DNA from: Streptomyces liliiviolaceus
Lineage (GTDB): Bacteria > Actinomycetota > Actinomycetes > Streptomycetales > Streptomycetaceae
Direction of reading: 5' to 3'
Length of the DNA: 64,000 bases
NCBI RefSeq assembly: GCF_018070025.1
Contig: NZ_JAGPYQ010000001.1
Span: 6,014,001-6,078,000, forward strand
Below, in pieces: positions 8,391 to 16,267 of this stretch. The position numbers were made by a program, and so were the translations under genes. How positions within the stretch are numbered: position 1 is the first letter of the stretch; each line of letters opens with the position of its first letter. The notes under the pieces are model-generated. The model searched no databases, was not told the origin of the DNA, and was given only the letters and a program-made list of their open reading frames with translations.

Positions 8391-9197
8391 GTGCAGTTCC
8401 GCCAACAGGCCCTCGCCAAACTGCAGTCGCCGGAGGAGCTCGACCTGCCGGTGCGTTTCGCCCGCCCCCAGGGCTGGCTCGTGCTGTGCGTGACGGTCGT
8501 CGTCATGGCGGCCGCGTCGGTCTGGGCCGTGACGGGCTCCGTGGCGTCCACGGTGAGCGCGCCCGCCATCCTCACGCACGGGCAGGGCAGTTACCTTCTG
8601 CAAAGCCCCGTCTCGGGGCAGGTCACCGCGGTCCTCACCGAGCAGGGCCGCCGCATCAAGGCGAACGCCCCGGTCCTCAAGGTCCGTACGGCCAAGGGCG
8701 AGACGGTCGTCCGCAGTGTCGCCGCCGGCCGGGTCTCCGGACTCGCCGCGACGATCGGCGCGATCATCCAGACCGGCACGAACGTCGCCGCGGTGGAGAA
8801 GGTCGCGGGCGCCGACGACCCCCTGTACGCGACGGTGTACGTGCCCGCCGAGAACGCCGCCACGATCCCCGTGGACGCCGCCGTCGACCTGACCGTCCAG
8901 TCCGTGCCGACCCAGGAGTACGGGGTGCTGCGCGGCCATGTGAAGTCGGTGGACCGGGCCGCCCAGTCACCGCAGCAGATCGCCGCCTTCCTCGGCGACA
9001 GCCAACTGGGCGAGCAGTTCACCGAGAAGGGCAGGCCGGTGGCCGTCCTCGTCCGGCTCGACACCTCGTCCGGCACCAAGTCCGGCTACAAGTGGTCGTC
9101 CGCCGAGGGCCCGCCGTTCCGGCTCGACTCCATGGCCATGGCCTCCGGCTCGATCCGCCTGGACGACCAGCGCCCGATCGATTGGCTGCTGCCGTGA
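8391..9197 (+). CDS. HlyD/membrane-fusion-type secretion protein (NHLM system)
   Basis: This 268-residue protein has a short cytoplasmic N-terminus and one membrane helix (about residues 28-48, GWLVLCVTVVVMAAASVWAV). An extracytoplasmic HlyD-like region follows, with a biotinyl-lipoyl-type half motif around GSYLLQSPVSGQVTAVLTEQ. Such proteins normally form the periplasmic or wall-spanning adaptor of ABC peptide exporters. GTG 8391 is supported by AGGTGAG 6 nt upstream. Its stop overlaps the next gene's GTG by 4 nt, indicating translational coupling to the exporter. Confidence 0.85.
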   Translation: MQFRQQALAKLQSPEELDLPVRFARPQGWLVLCVTVVVMAAASVWAVTGSVASTVSAPAILTHGQGSYLLQSPVSGQVTAVLTEQGRRIKANAPVLKVRTAKGETVVRSVAAGRVSGLAATIGAIIQTGTNVAAVEKVAGADDPLYATVYVPAENAATIPVDAAVDLTVQSVPTQEYGVLRGHVKSVDRAAQSPQQIAAFLGDSQLGEQFTEKGRPVAVLVRLDTSSGTKSGYKWSSAEGPPFRLDSMAMASGSIRLDDQRPIDWLLP

Positions 9198-11461
9198 CCG
9201 CCCCCCAGGACACCTCGTCCGCCACGCATGCCACCGGAGCGGAACTGCCGCCGCCCGTACGGGGCCGCCGCCGCTCGGCGCCGCCCAAGCGCAAGGTCCC
9301 CAAGGGCCGGGGCAGGCGCGTCCGTACGCCCACCGTCCTGCAGATGGAGGCCGTGGAGTGCGGCGCCGCCTCCCTCGCGATGGTCCTCGCCCACCACGGA
9401 CGGCACATCCCGCTGGAGGAACTGCGCATCGCCTGCGGGGTCTCGCGCGACGGCTCGCGGGCCAGCAACCTGCTGAAGGCGGCCCGCAGTTACGGCCTGA
9501 CGGCCAAGGGCATGCAGATGGACACGGCGGCACTCGCCGAGGTGCAGGCACCGGCGATCCTGTTCTGGGAGTTCAACCACTACGTCGTCTTCGACGGGAT
9601 CGGGCGCCGTCTCGGCCGGCGCGGGGTGCACATCAACGACCCCGCCAAGGGCCGGCGTTTCATCTCCATGGAGGACTTCGACACCAGTTTCACGGGTGTC
9701 GTGCTCGTCCTGGAGCCGGGGCCGGACTTCGAGAAGGGCGGCCGCAGGCCCGGCGTCATGGGCGCGATGCCGGCCCGGCTGCGCGGCACCTCGGGCACCA
9801 TGCCCGCGGCCGTGCTGGCCAGCCTGCTGCTGGTGGCGGTCGGCGCCGCCGTGCCCGCGCTCAGCCGCACCTACATCGACATGTTCCTGATCGGCGGGCA
9901 GACCTCGCTGCTCGGGGTGCTGTTCGCCTCCATGGGCGCGAGTGTCCTGCTGACGGTGGTGCTGACCTGGCTGCAGCAGGCGAACCTGCTGCGCGGCCGG
10001 CTGATCTCCTCGACGCTCAGCAGCGCCAAGTTCCTGCGGCATCTGCTGCGGCTGCCGGTCACGTTCTTCTCCCAGCGCAGCCCCGCCGACCTCGTGCAGC
10101 GCCTCCAGTCCAACGACGCGGTGGCCGAGACGCTGGCCCGGGACCTCGCGGCGGCGGGCGTGGACGCGGTCGTCGTGGTCCTCTACGCCGTACTGCTCTA
10201 CACCTACGATCCGCAGCTCACGGCGGTGGGCGTCGGGGTGGCCCTGCTCAACGTGGTGGCGATGCGGGTCGTGATCCGGCTGCGGGCGACGCGCACCGCG
10301 AAGCTGCGGGCCGACAGCGCGCGGCTGACCAACACGGCCTACACGGGCCTGCAGTTGATCGAGACGATGAAGGCGACCGGCGGCGAGGACGGCTACTTCC
10401 GCAAGTGGGCGGGGCAGCACGCCACCACGCTGGAGGAGCAGCAGCGCCTCGGCGTGCCGAGCGCCTGGCTGGGTGTCGTCGCGCCGACGCTGGCGACGCT
10501 CAACAGCGCCCTGATCCTGTGGATCGGCGGGATGCGGGCCGTCGAGGGGCACATCTCCGTGGGTCTGCTCGTCGCGTTCCAGGCACTGGTGACCCGCTTC
10601 ACCGCGCCGATCACCCGGCTCAACGGTGTCGCGGGCCGTATCCAGGACTTCGCGGCCGACGTGGCGCGGCTGAAGGACGTCGAGAACTTCGCCGCCGACC
10701 CGCTCTACTCGCGGCGCGGCGCGAACGACAGCACCCGCAGGCTGCAGGGCCATGTGGAGCTGGAGAACATCACCTTCGGCTACAGCCCGCTCGACAAGCC
10801 GCTGCTGTCCGGGTTCTCGCTGACGGTCGGCCCGGGCCGGCAGGTGGCCCTGGTCGGCGGCTCGGGCAGCGGCAAGTCGACGGTGTCCAGGCTCATCTCG
10901 GGCCTGTACACGCCGTGGGAGGGCGTGATCCGGATCGACGGGCAGTGGCTGGAGGACATCCCGCGCGGCGCGCTCGCGTCCTCCGTGTCCTTCGTCGACC
11001 AGGACGTGTTCCTCTTCGAGGGCACGGTCCGCGACAACATCGCCCTGTGGGACCCGTCGGTCCCGGACGAGGCGGTGGTCGAGGCACTGCGGGACGCGGC
11101 GCTGTACGACGTGGTCATGCGCCGCCCGGGCGGTATCCAGAGCCGGGTCGAGCAGGACGGGCGCAACTTCTCCGGCGGGCAGCGCCAGCGCCTGGAGATC
11201 GCGCGGGCACTGGTGCGCAGGCCCAGCATCCTGGTGCTCGACGAGGTGACGAGCGCGCTGGACGCGGAGACCGAGCAGCTCGTGATGGACAACCTGCGCA
11301 GGCGCGGCTGTGCCTGTGTGGTCATCGCGCACCGGCTCAGCACCGTGCGCGACAGCGACGAGATCGTGGTGCTCCAGCACGGCACGGTCGTGGAACGCGG
11401 GCGTCACGACGCCCTGGTGGCGGCCGGCGGCGCGTACGCCGAGCTGGTCAGGGAGCGATGA
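9194..11461 (+). CDS. peptidase-containing ABC exporter (PCAT: C39 peptidase, membrane domain, ATPase), NHLM type
   Basis: This 755-residue membrane protein should cleave the double-glycine leader and export the core peptide. The C39 peptidase (about 45-190) shows the catalytic set: Gln50, Cys56 (EAVECGAAS), His129 (FNHYVVFDG) and Asp149 (HINDPAKG). A six-helix transporter domain follows (about 220-500). The ATPase has Walker A GGSGSGKST (about 555-563), signature FSGGQRQR (about 658-665) and Walker B ILVLDEVTSALD. The GTG start overlaps the upstream stop (GTGA). A basic, Arg/Lys/Pro-rich N-terminus (residues 20-45) precedes the peptidase. All key residues are intact, so the protein is predicted to be active. 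Confidence 0.93.
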   Translation: MTAPQDTSSATHATGAELPPPVRGRRRSAPPKRKVPKGRGRRVRTPTVLQMEAVECGAASLAMVLAHHGRHIPLEELRIACGVSRDGSRASNLLKAARSYGLTAKGMQMDTAALAEVQAPAILFWEFNHYVVFDGIGRRLGRRGVHINDPAKGRRFISMEDFDTSFTGVVLVLEPGPDFEKGGRRPGVMGAMPARLRGTSGTMPAAVLASLLLVAVGAAVPALSRTYIDMFLIGGQTSLLGVLFASMGASVLLTVVLTWLQQANLLRGRLISSTLSSAKFLRHLLRLPVTFFSQRSPADLVQRLQSNDAVAETLARDLAAAGVDAVVVVLYAVLLYTYDPQLTAVGVGVALLNVVAMRVVIRLRATRTAKLRADSARLTNTAYTGLQLIETMKATGGEDGYFRKWAGQHATTLEEQQRLGVPSAWLGVVAPTLATLNSALILWIGGMRAVEGHISVGLLVAFQALVTRFTAPITRLNGVAGRIQDFAADVARLKDVENFAADPLYSRRGANDSTRRLQGHVELENITFGYSPLDKPLLSGFSLTVGPGRQVALVGGSGSGKSTVSRLISGLYTPWEGVIRIDGQWLEDIPRGALASSVSFVDQDVFLFEGTVRDNIALWDPSVPDEAVVEALRDAALYDVVMRRPGGIQSRVEQDGRNFSGGQRQRLEIARALVRRPSILVLDEVTSALDAETEQLVMDNLRRRGCACVVIAHRLSTVRDSDEIVVLQHGTVVERGRHDALVAAGGAYAELVRER

Positions 11462-11462
11462 G

Positions 11463-14381
11463 ATGACGTCCCCGTACCCCCAGAACGAGTACCAGCAGAA
11501 CGAGTACCCGCAGAACGGGCACCAGGAGACCACCGGGCAGCAGTATCAGCCGCCCGGGCAGTACCAGCAGCCGGGCGCCGAGGGCGACTACGTGCTCGCC
11601 GCGCTCGGCGGCATGGGTGTCCCGGTCGACGGCTCGGGCCTGAACCGCCTGGACCTCGAAGGACCGCACGTGCTGTGGCTGGTCGCGGCCGGGGCCATGG
11701 ACCTGTTCGCCGTCGACGCGGCCCAGCAGGGCCACTGGCACCACCTCGGCCGCCTCGAAACGGGCTCGCTGCTGCTCGGCCCGGTCGCGGGACCCCAGCA
11801 CACGCTGGTCGGCAGGCCCCTGCGGGAGTGCGTCCTGCGCCGTATCGAACTGCGCGAGCTGCACCAGCCGCCGCAGACCGAGACCTGGACGTACGACGCG
11901 TACGGCACCCCCCAGTACGTCCCCCCGTCGACCAGCCCCCTGGAGTACGCCCTCTCCCTGGGTGTCGGCCGGGGCCTCGCCATCCTCTTCGAGGCGCCGC
12001 TGGCCACCGAGCGGGGCGCGGCCCTGACCGACGACGACATCCTGTGGACGCAGGTACCGCCGGGCAGTGTGCAGTACGGCTCCCTGTACGGCGCCGAGGC
12101 CGCGGCGGACCTGCTGGTCGACCCGGCGATGTGGCAGACGATGGTCGACCAGCAGTACCGGCTGCTGGCCACGCTCGACCGCTGGATCGAGCAGCTGGAG
12201 CGCACGCACGAGACCCGGACGGCCGCGGGCATCAAGGCGGGCGAGGCGGTCCGCGCGCAGGCCGACCGCACGCTGCTCGCCTCCATATCCAAACGCTCGG
12301 GCCAGGGTCAGGGCGCGGCCGACGCCGATGCCACGTACGCGGCGTGCAGGCTGGTCGCCCGTGCGGCCGGGATCACCCTCGCCGACCCCGCGAAGGGCGG
12401 CTCGGAGAGCGACCGTCTCGACCCGGTGGAGCGGATCGCGCTGGCGTCCCGCGTCCGGGCGCGTGCCGTCCGTCTCGACGGCCGCTGGTGGCGCGACAAC
12501 GTGGGCCCCCTGGTCGGGCACCGGGTCGCCTCGGGCGCGCCGGCCGCTCTGCTGTGGCGGCGCGGCGGCTATGTGGCGGTGCATCCGTCGAGCGGCCGGG
12601 AGACACCGGTGGAGAAGGCGAACGCGGCGGAGTTCGAGCCGCGTGCGGTGATGTTCTACCGGCCGCTGCCCGACCGCGGGCTGACCCCGCTGCGGCTGCT
12701 GAGGTTCAGCCTCCGGGGCACGGGCGGTGACATGCGCAATCTCGCGCTCAGCGGTCTGGTGACGGTGGCGCTCGGCGCGCTGGTGCCGGTCGCGACCGGC
12801 AAGGTGCTGGGCGAGTTCGTGCCGAAGGCGCAGGAGAGCCTGATCGTCCAGATCTGTCTGGCCATCATGATCGCCAGCGTGGTGTCGGCGGCGTTCATGC
12901 TGATGCAGAACCTCACCATGCTGCGTCTTGAGGGCCGGATCGAGGCCACGCTCCAGCCGGCCGTGTGGGACCGGCTGCTGCGGCTGCCCACGAAGTTCTT
13001 CACCTCGCGCTCCACCGGTGAACTGGCCAGTGCCGCCATGGGGATCAGCGCCATCCGCCGCATGATGGCGGGCGTGGGCCCGGTGGTGGTCCAGTCGGTG
13101 ACGGTCGGCGCGATGAACCTCGCGCTGCTGTTCTGGTTCAGTGTTCCGATGGCGCTCGCCGCGATCGGCATGCTCGTGGTGATCGGCGGGGTGTTCCTCG
13201 GGCTCGGGCTGTGGCAGGTGCGCTGGCAGCGCCGGCTGATCGTGCTGAGCAACAAGCTCAACAACCAGGCCTTCCAGACCCTGCGCGGGCTGCCGAAGCT
13301 GCGGGTCGCGGCGGCGGAGAACTACGCGTACGCGGCCTGGGCGGGCGAGTTCGCCCGCAGCCGTGAACTCCAGCAGCGGGTCGGCCGGATCAAGAACCTG
13401 ACGACCGTGCTGGGCTCGGTGTATCTGCCGCTCTGCTCGCTCATCATGTTCATGCTGCTGGCGGGACCGGCGCGCGGAACGCTGTCGGCCGCCGCCTTCC
13501 TCACCTTCAACACGTCGATGACCATGCTGCTGACCTCGGTCACCCAGCTGACGGGTTCCTTCGTGTCGATGGTGGCCGCGCTGCCGATGTTCGAGGAGAT
13601 CAAGCCGGTCCTCGACGCGGAGCCCGAGGTGCGCGTGGCGAGCACGCGGCCCGCCGAGCTGTCCGGGGCGATCGAGGCGAAGAAGCTGTCGTTCCGGTAC
13701 ACCGACGACGGGCCGCTGGTCCTGGACGACCTGTCCTTCGCGATCAGGCCCGGCGAGTTCGTGGCGGTCGTCGGCCCGAGCGGCTGCGGCAAGTCCACGC
13801 TGCTGCGGCTGCTCATCGGCTTCGACAAGCCGGTCGCGGGCAGTGTGCTGTACGACGGCCAGGACCTGGCCGCGCTCGACCAGTCCGCCGTACGCCGCCA
13901 GTGCGGTGTCGTGCTCCAGCACGCGCAGCCGTTCACCGGCTCGATCATGGACGTCATCTGCGGTACGGAGCCCTACACGCCGGAGGAGGCGATGGCCGCC
14001 GCGGAGATGGCGGGGCTCGCCGACGACATCAGGCGCATGCCGATGGGGCTGCACACGATCGTCTCGGGCAGCGGCGCGGTCTCCGGCGGCCAGCGCCAGC
14101 GGCTGATGATCGCCCAGGCCCTGATCCGCCGCCCGCGCATCCTGTTCTTCGACGAGGCGACCAGCGCGCTCGACAACGAGACCCAGCGCACGGTCATCGA
14201 GAGCACCCGCGCGCTCAACGCGACCCGTGTGGTGATCGCGCACCGGCTGTCCACCGTGATGGACGCGGACCGCGTCGTCGTGATGGAGGACGGCCGGATC
14301 GCCCAGCAGGGCACGCCCGCGCAGCTCCTCGCGGACACGGGCGGCCGACTGCACGAGCTGGTGCGACGGCAGATGCAGTAG
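11463..14381 (+). CDS. second ABC exporter of the NHLM peptide system (no peptidase domain)
   Basis: This 972-residue protein consists of four parts. A Gln/Asn/Tyr/Pro-rich head (residues 1-40, with NEYQQNEYPQN repeats) is followed by a long N-terminal domain of about 370 residues in place of a peptidase. Then come a membrane domain (about 420-700) and an ATPase with Walker A GPSGCGKST (about 771-779), signature SGGQRQR and Walker B ILFFDEATSALD. In NHLM systems this protein is thought to pair with the peptidase-bearing transporter. The start lies 1 nt after the upstream stop, preceded by GGGAGCG, so the three export genes form one tight operon. The low-complexity head is unusual and its role is unknown. 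Confidence 0.9.
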   Translation: MTSPYPQNEYQQNEYPQNGHQETTGQQYQPPGQYQQPGAEGDYVLAALGGMGVPVDGSGLNRLDLEGPHVLWLVAAGAMDLFAVDAAQQGHWHHLGRLETGSLLLGPVAGPQHTLVGRPLRECVLRRIELRELHQPPQTETWTYDAYGTPQYVPPSTSPLEYALSLGVGRGLAILFEAPLATERGAALTDDDILWTQVPPGSVQYGSLYGAEAAADLLVDPAMWQTMVDQQYRLLATLDRWIEQLERTHETRTAAGIKAGEAVRAQADRTLLASISKRSGQGQGAADADATYAACRLVARAAGITLADPAKGGSESDRLDPVERIALASRVRARAVRLDGRWWRDNVGPLVGHRVASGAPAALLWRRGGYVAVHPSSGRETPVEKANAAEFEPRAVMFYRPLPDRGLTPLRLLRFSLRGTGGDMRNLALSGLVTVALGALVPVATGKVLGEFVPKAQESLIVQICLAIMIASVVSAAFMLMQNLTMLRLEGRIEATLQPAVWDRLLRLPTKFFTSRSTGELASAAMGISAIRRMMAGVGPVVVQSVTVGAMNLALLFWFSVPMALAAIGMLVVIGGVFLGLGLWQVRWQRRLIVLSNKLNNQAFQTLRGLPKLRVAAAENYAYAAWAGEFARSRELQQRVGRIKNLTTVLGSVYLPLCSLIMFMLLAGPARGTLSAAAFLTFNTSMTMLLTSVTQLTGSFVSMVAALPMFEEIKPVLDAEPEVRVASTRPAELSGAIEAKKLSFRYTDDGPLVLDDLSFAIRPGEFVAVVGPSGCGKSTLLRLLIGFDKPVAGSVLYDGQDLAALDQSAVRRQCGVVLQHAQPFTGSIMDVICGTEPYTPEEAMAAAEMAGLADDIRRMPMGLHTIVSGSGAVSGGQRQRLMIAQALIRRPRILFFDEATSALDNETQRTVIESTRALNATRVVIAHRLSTVMDADRVVVMEDGRIAQQGTPAQLLADTGGRLHELVRRQMQ

Positions 14382-14484
14382 GACTCGGGGGCCGGGCATC
14401 GGGACCAGGCTTCGGAACCGGGTTTCCGGACCTTCGCCCGGCCCTCAGGGTTGACCGCCGGGCGTGTGACGTCCGTCTCGCTAG

Positions 14485-14502
14485 CGAAACTTTGTCGTTT
14501 CG
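14485..14502. promoter_or_regulatory. operator palindrome 1 upstream of the MFS efflux gene
   Basis: CGAAACTTTGTCGTTTCG is an inverted repeat with 6-bp arms (CGAAAC/GTTTCG). It overlaps the -35 hexamer TTGTCG (14492-14497) of a promoter whose -10 is TAGCCT (14515-14520, 17-nt spacer). Confidence 0.7.
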
Positions 14503-14520
14503 ATGAAAGTGGTCTAGCCT
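14492..14520 (+). promoter_or_regulatory. sigma-70-like promoter of the MFS efflux gene
   Basis: TTGTCG and TAGCCT are separated by 17 nt. The predicted start near 14527 is followed at once by operator palindrome 2. Confidence 0.65.
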
Positions 14521-14528
14521 CGAAGAGT

Positions 14529-14543
14529 ACGAAACAGTTTCGT
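14529..14543. promoter_or_regulatory. operator palindrome 2 at the predicted transcription start
   Basis: ACGAAACAGTTTCGT has perfect 7-bp arms around one base. It shares the CGAAAC/GTTTCG half-sites with palindrome 1, so one regulator, probably TetR-like, should bind both. Confidence 0.7.
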
Positions 14544-14587
14544 TTACGTACTCCCCGTGCCGAGCGAACTTTCCCTGGAGTCCTCCC

Positions 14588-16096
14588 ATGTCCAAGACAC
14601 AGACCCTGTCCGAGGACGCCCGCAAGGGCGCCCCGGACGCATCCGGCGCCGCGCGCCCGGCGAACCGGTGGTGGATCCTCGCGATCATCGGTATCGCGCA
14701 GCTGATGGTGGTGCTGGACGCGACCATCGTGAACATCGCACTGCCCTCCGCCCAGGCCGACCTCGGGTTCACCGACGGCAACCGCCAGTGGATCGTCACG
14801 GCGTACGCGCTGGCCTTCGCCTCGCTGCTGCTGCTCGGCGGCCGGATCGCCGACCTCTTCGGACGCAAGCCCGCCTTCCTCATCGGTGTCGCCGGATTCG
14901 CCGGAGCCTCCGTGCTCGGCGGCGCGGCCAACAGCTTCGGGATGCTGGTCGTCGCACGCGCCCTCCAGGGTGTCTTCGGCGCCCTGCTCGCACCCGCCGC
15001 GCTCTCCCTGCTGAACACGACGTTCACCGACGCCAAGGAACGCGCCAAGGCGTTCAGCGTGTACGGCGCGATCGCCGGTGCCGGTGGCGCGCTCGGCCTG
15101 CTGCTCGGCGGTGTGCTGACCGACGCGCTGGACTGGCGCTGGACGCTCTACGTCAACGTCGTCTTCGCCGTCGCCGCCTTCGTGGGCGGCTGGATCCTGC
15201 TCAACAACCACCGTGACGCCGAGAACTCCAAGCTCGACCTGCCGGGCGCGCTGCTGGTCTCCGCCGGTCTGTTCTCCGTGGTGTACGGCTTCTCCAACGC
15301 CGAGACGCACGACTGGGGCTCCGCCCAGACCTGGGGCTTCCTGGTGGCCGGCGGCATTCTCCTGGCGGTGTTCAGCTGGTGGCAGACCCGTGCCGCGCAC
15401 CCGCTGCTGCCGATGCGCGTCCTGCTCGACCGCACCCGCGCGGCCTCGTTCATCGCCGTCCTGGTGACCGGTGCGGGCATGTTCGGTGTCTTCCTCTTCC
15501 TCACCTACTACCTGCAGCTGAACCTGGGCTTCAGCCCGACGAAGACCGGTGTGGCCTTCCTGCCGATGATGGCCGCCCTGATGGTCATGGCCCAGGTGTC
15601 CACGACGATCCTGGTGCCGCGCATCGGACCGAAGACCGTCATCCCGGCCGGGTTCGCGCTCGCCACCATCGCGATGGTCTGGCTGACCGCCATCGACGTC
15701 GACTCCGCCTTCTCGACCGCTGTGCTGCCGCCGCTGCTGGTGATGGGCGCCGGGCTCGGCATCGTGATGCCGCCCGCGATGGCCCTGGCCACGAGCGGGG
15801 TCGCGGCGGAGGACGCGGGGGTGGCGTCCGCCACGGTCAACACCATGCAGCAGGTGGGCGGTTCCATCGGTACCGCGCTGCTGAACACGCTTGCCGCGAG
15901 TGCCGCGACCAGCTTCCTGGTCGGCAAGGATGCGCGGGATCCGCTGGTGCGGGCCCAGTCGTCCATCGAGAGCTACACCACCGCGTTCTGGTGGTCCGCG
16001 GGGTTCTTCGCGGCGGGGGCGCTGGTTACGTTCCTGCTGTTCCGTCGTGGGGTGCCGGAGCAGAATTCCGACGCCGCGCCTGTCGTTCACATGTGA
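14588..16096 (+). CDS. DHA2-family (14-TM) MFS drug-efflux transporter
   Basis: This 502-residue membrane protein of the EmrB/QacA class probably works as a proton-coupled exporter. N-terminal MVVLDATIVNIALPSAQADL, then RQWIVTAYALAFASLLLLGG and GRIADLFGRKPAFL, match the DHA2 motifs (motif D and motif A with the DxxGRK pattern). Fourteen hydrophobic segments are discernible. The promoter carries two matching palindromes, so expression is probably induced by its substrate through a repressor encoded elsewhere, because no regulator gene flanks it. The stop codon lies inside the first copy of a 9-nt tandem repeat. Confidence 0.92.
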   Translation: MSKTQTLSEDARKGAPDASGAARPANRWWILAIIGIAQLMVVLDATIVNIALPSAQADLGFTDGNRQWIVTAYALAFASLLLLGGRIADLFGRKPAFLIGVAGFAGASVLGGAANSFGMLVVARALQGVFGALLAPAALSLLNTTFTDAKERAKAFSVYGAIAGAGGALGLLLGGVLTDALDWRWTLYVNVVFAVAAFVGGWILLNNHRDAENSKLDLPGALLVSAGLFSVVYGFSNAETHDWGSAQTWGFLVAGGILLAVFSWWQTRAAHPLLPMRVLLDRTRAASFIAVLVTGAGMFGVFLFLTYYLQLNLGFSPTKTGVAFLPMMAALMVMAQVSTTILVPRIGPKTVIPAGFALATIAMVWLTAIDVDSAFSTAVLPPLLVMGAGLGIVMPPAMALATSGVAAEDAGVASATVNTMQQVGGSIGTALLNTLAASAATSFLVGKDARDPLVRAQSSIESYTTAFWWSAGFFAAGALVTFLLFRRGVPEQNSDAAPVVHM

Positions 16097-16133
16097 AACA
16101 TGTGACACATGTGACACATGTGACACATGTGAC
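16089..16133. repeat. five tandem 9-nt repeats (ACATGTGAC) spanning a stop codon
   Basis: Five contiguous units occur: ACATGTGAA once, then ACATGTGAC four times. Each contains the 8-bp palindrome CACATGTG in context. The first unit encodes the last codon and stop of the MFS gene, so the array overlaps the 3' end of the coding sequence. Confidence 0.9.
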
Positions 16134-16156
16134 GCTGTTGCGTCGTCGCTAGGCTG

Positions 16157-16190
16157 AGGGGTCGCCGTCTTCAGGGAGACGGTGGCCCCT
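16157..16190. terminator. terminator between convergent MFS genes
   Basis: AGGGG-TCG-CCGTCT and AGACGG-TGG-CCCCT pair as a stem with a 3-nt internal loop and a TCAGGG hairpin loop. CTTTGCG follows. Confidence 0.65.
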
Positions 16191-16247
16191 CTTTGCGATT
16201 CCCCTCCCGGGGGTGCGTTTTCGTCTGCGGGGGTGTGGACGGCTGGT

Positions 16248-16267
16248 CGCGCAGTTCCCCGCGCCCC
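16248..16267 (-). repeat. dispersed GC-rich repeat, copy 3
   Basis: This is a perfect minus-strand copy of the 20-nt core. It directly abuts the stop codon of the minus-strand MFS gene, as copy 1 abuts its gene. Confidence 0.85.

Noticed and set aside
9086..14399. 815- and 983-codon minus-strand frames over the export genes
   Set aside because: Typical antisense frames of GC-rich genes; the plus strand has intact catalytic motifs and codon bias.
13973..16126. 717-codon minus-strand frame starting with SHVSHVSHV repeats
   Set aside because: The repeats come from the ACATGTGAC array and the rest is antisense to the exporter and MFS genes, without codon bias.
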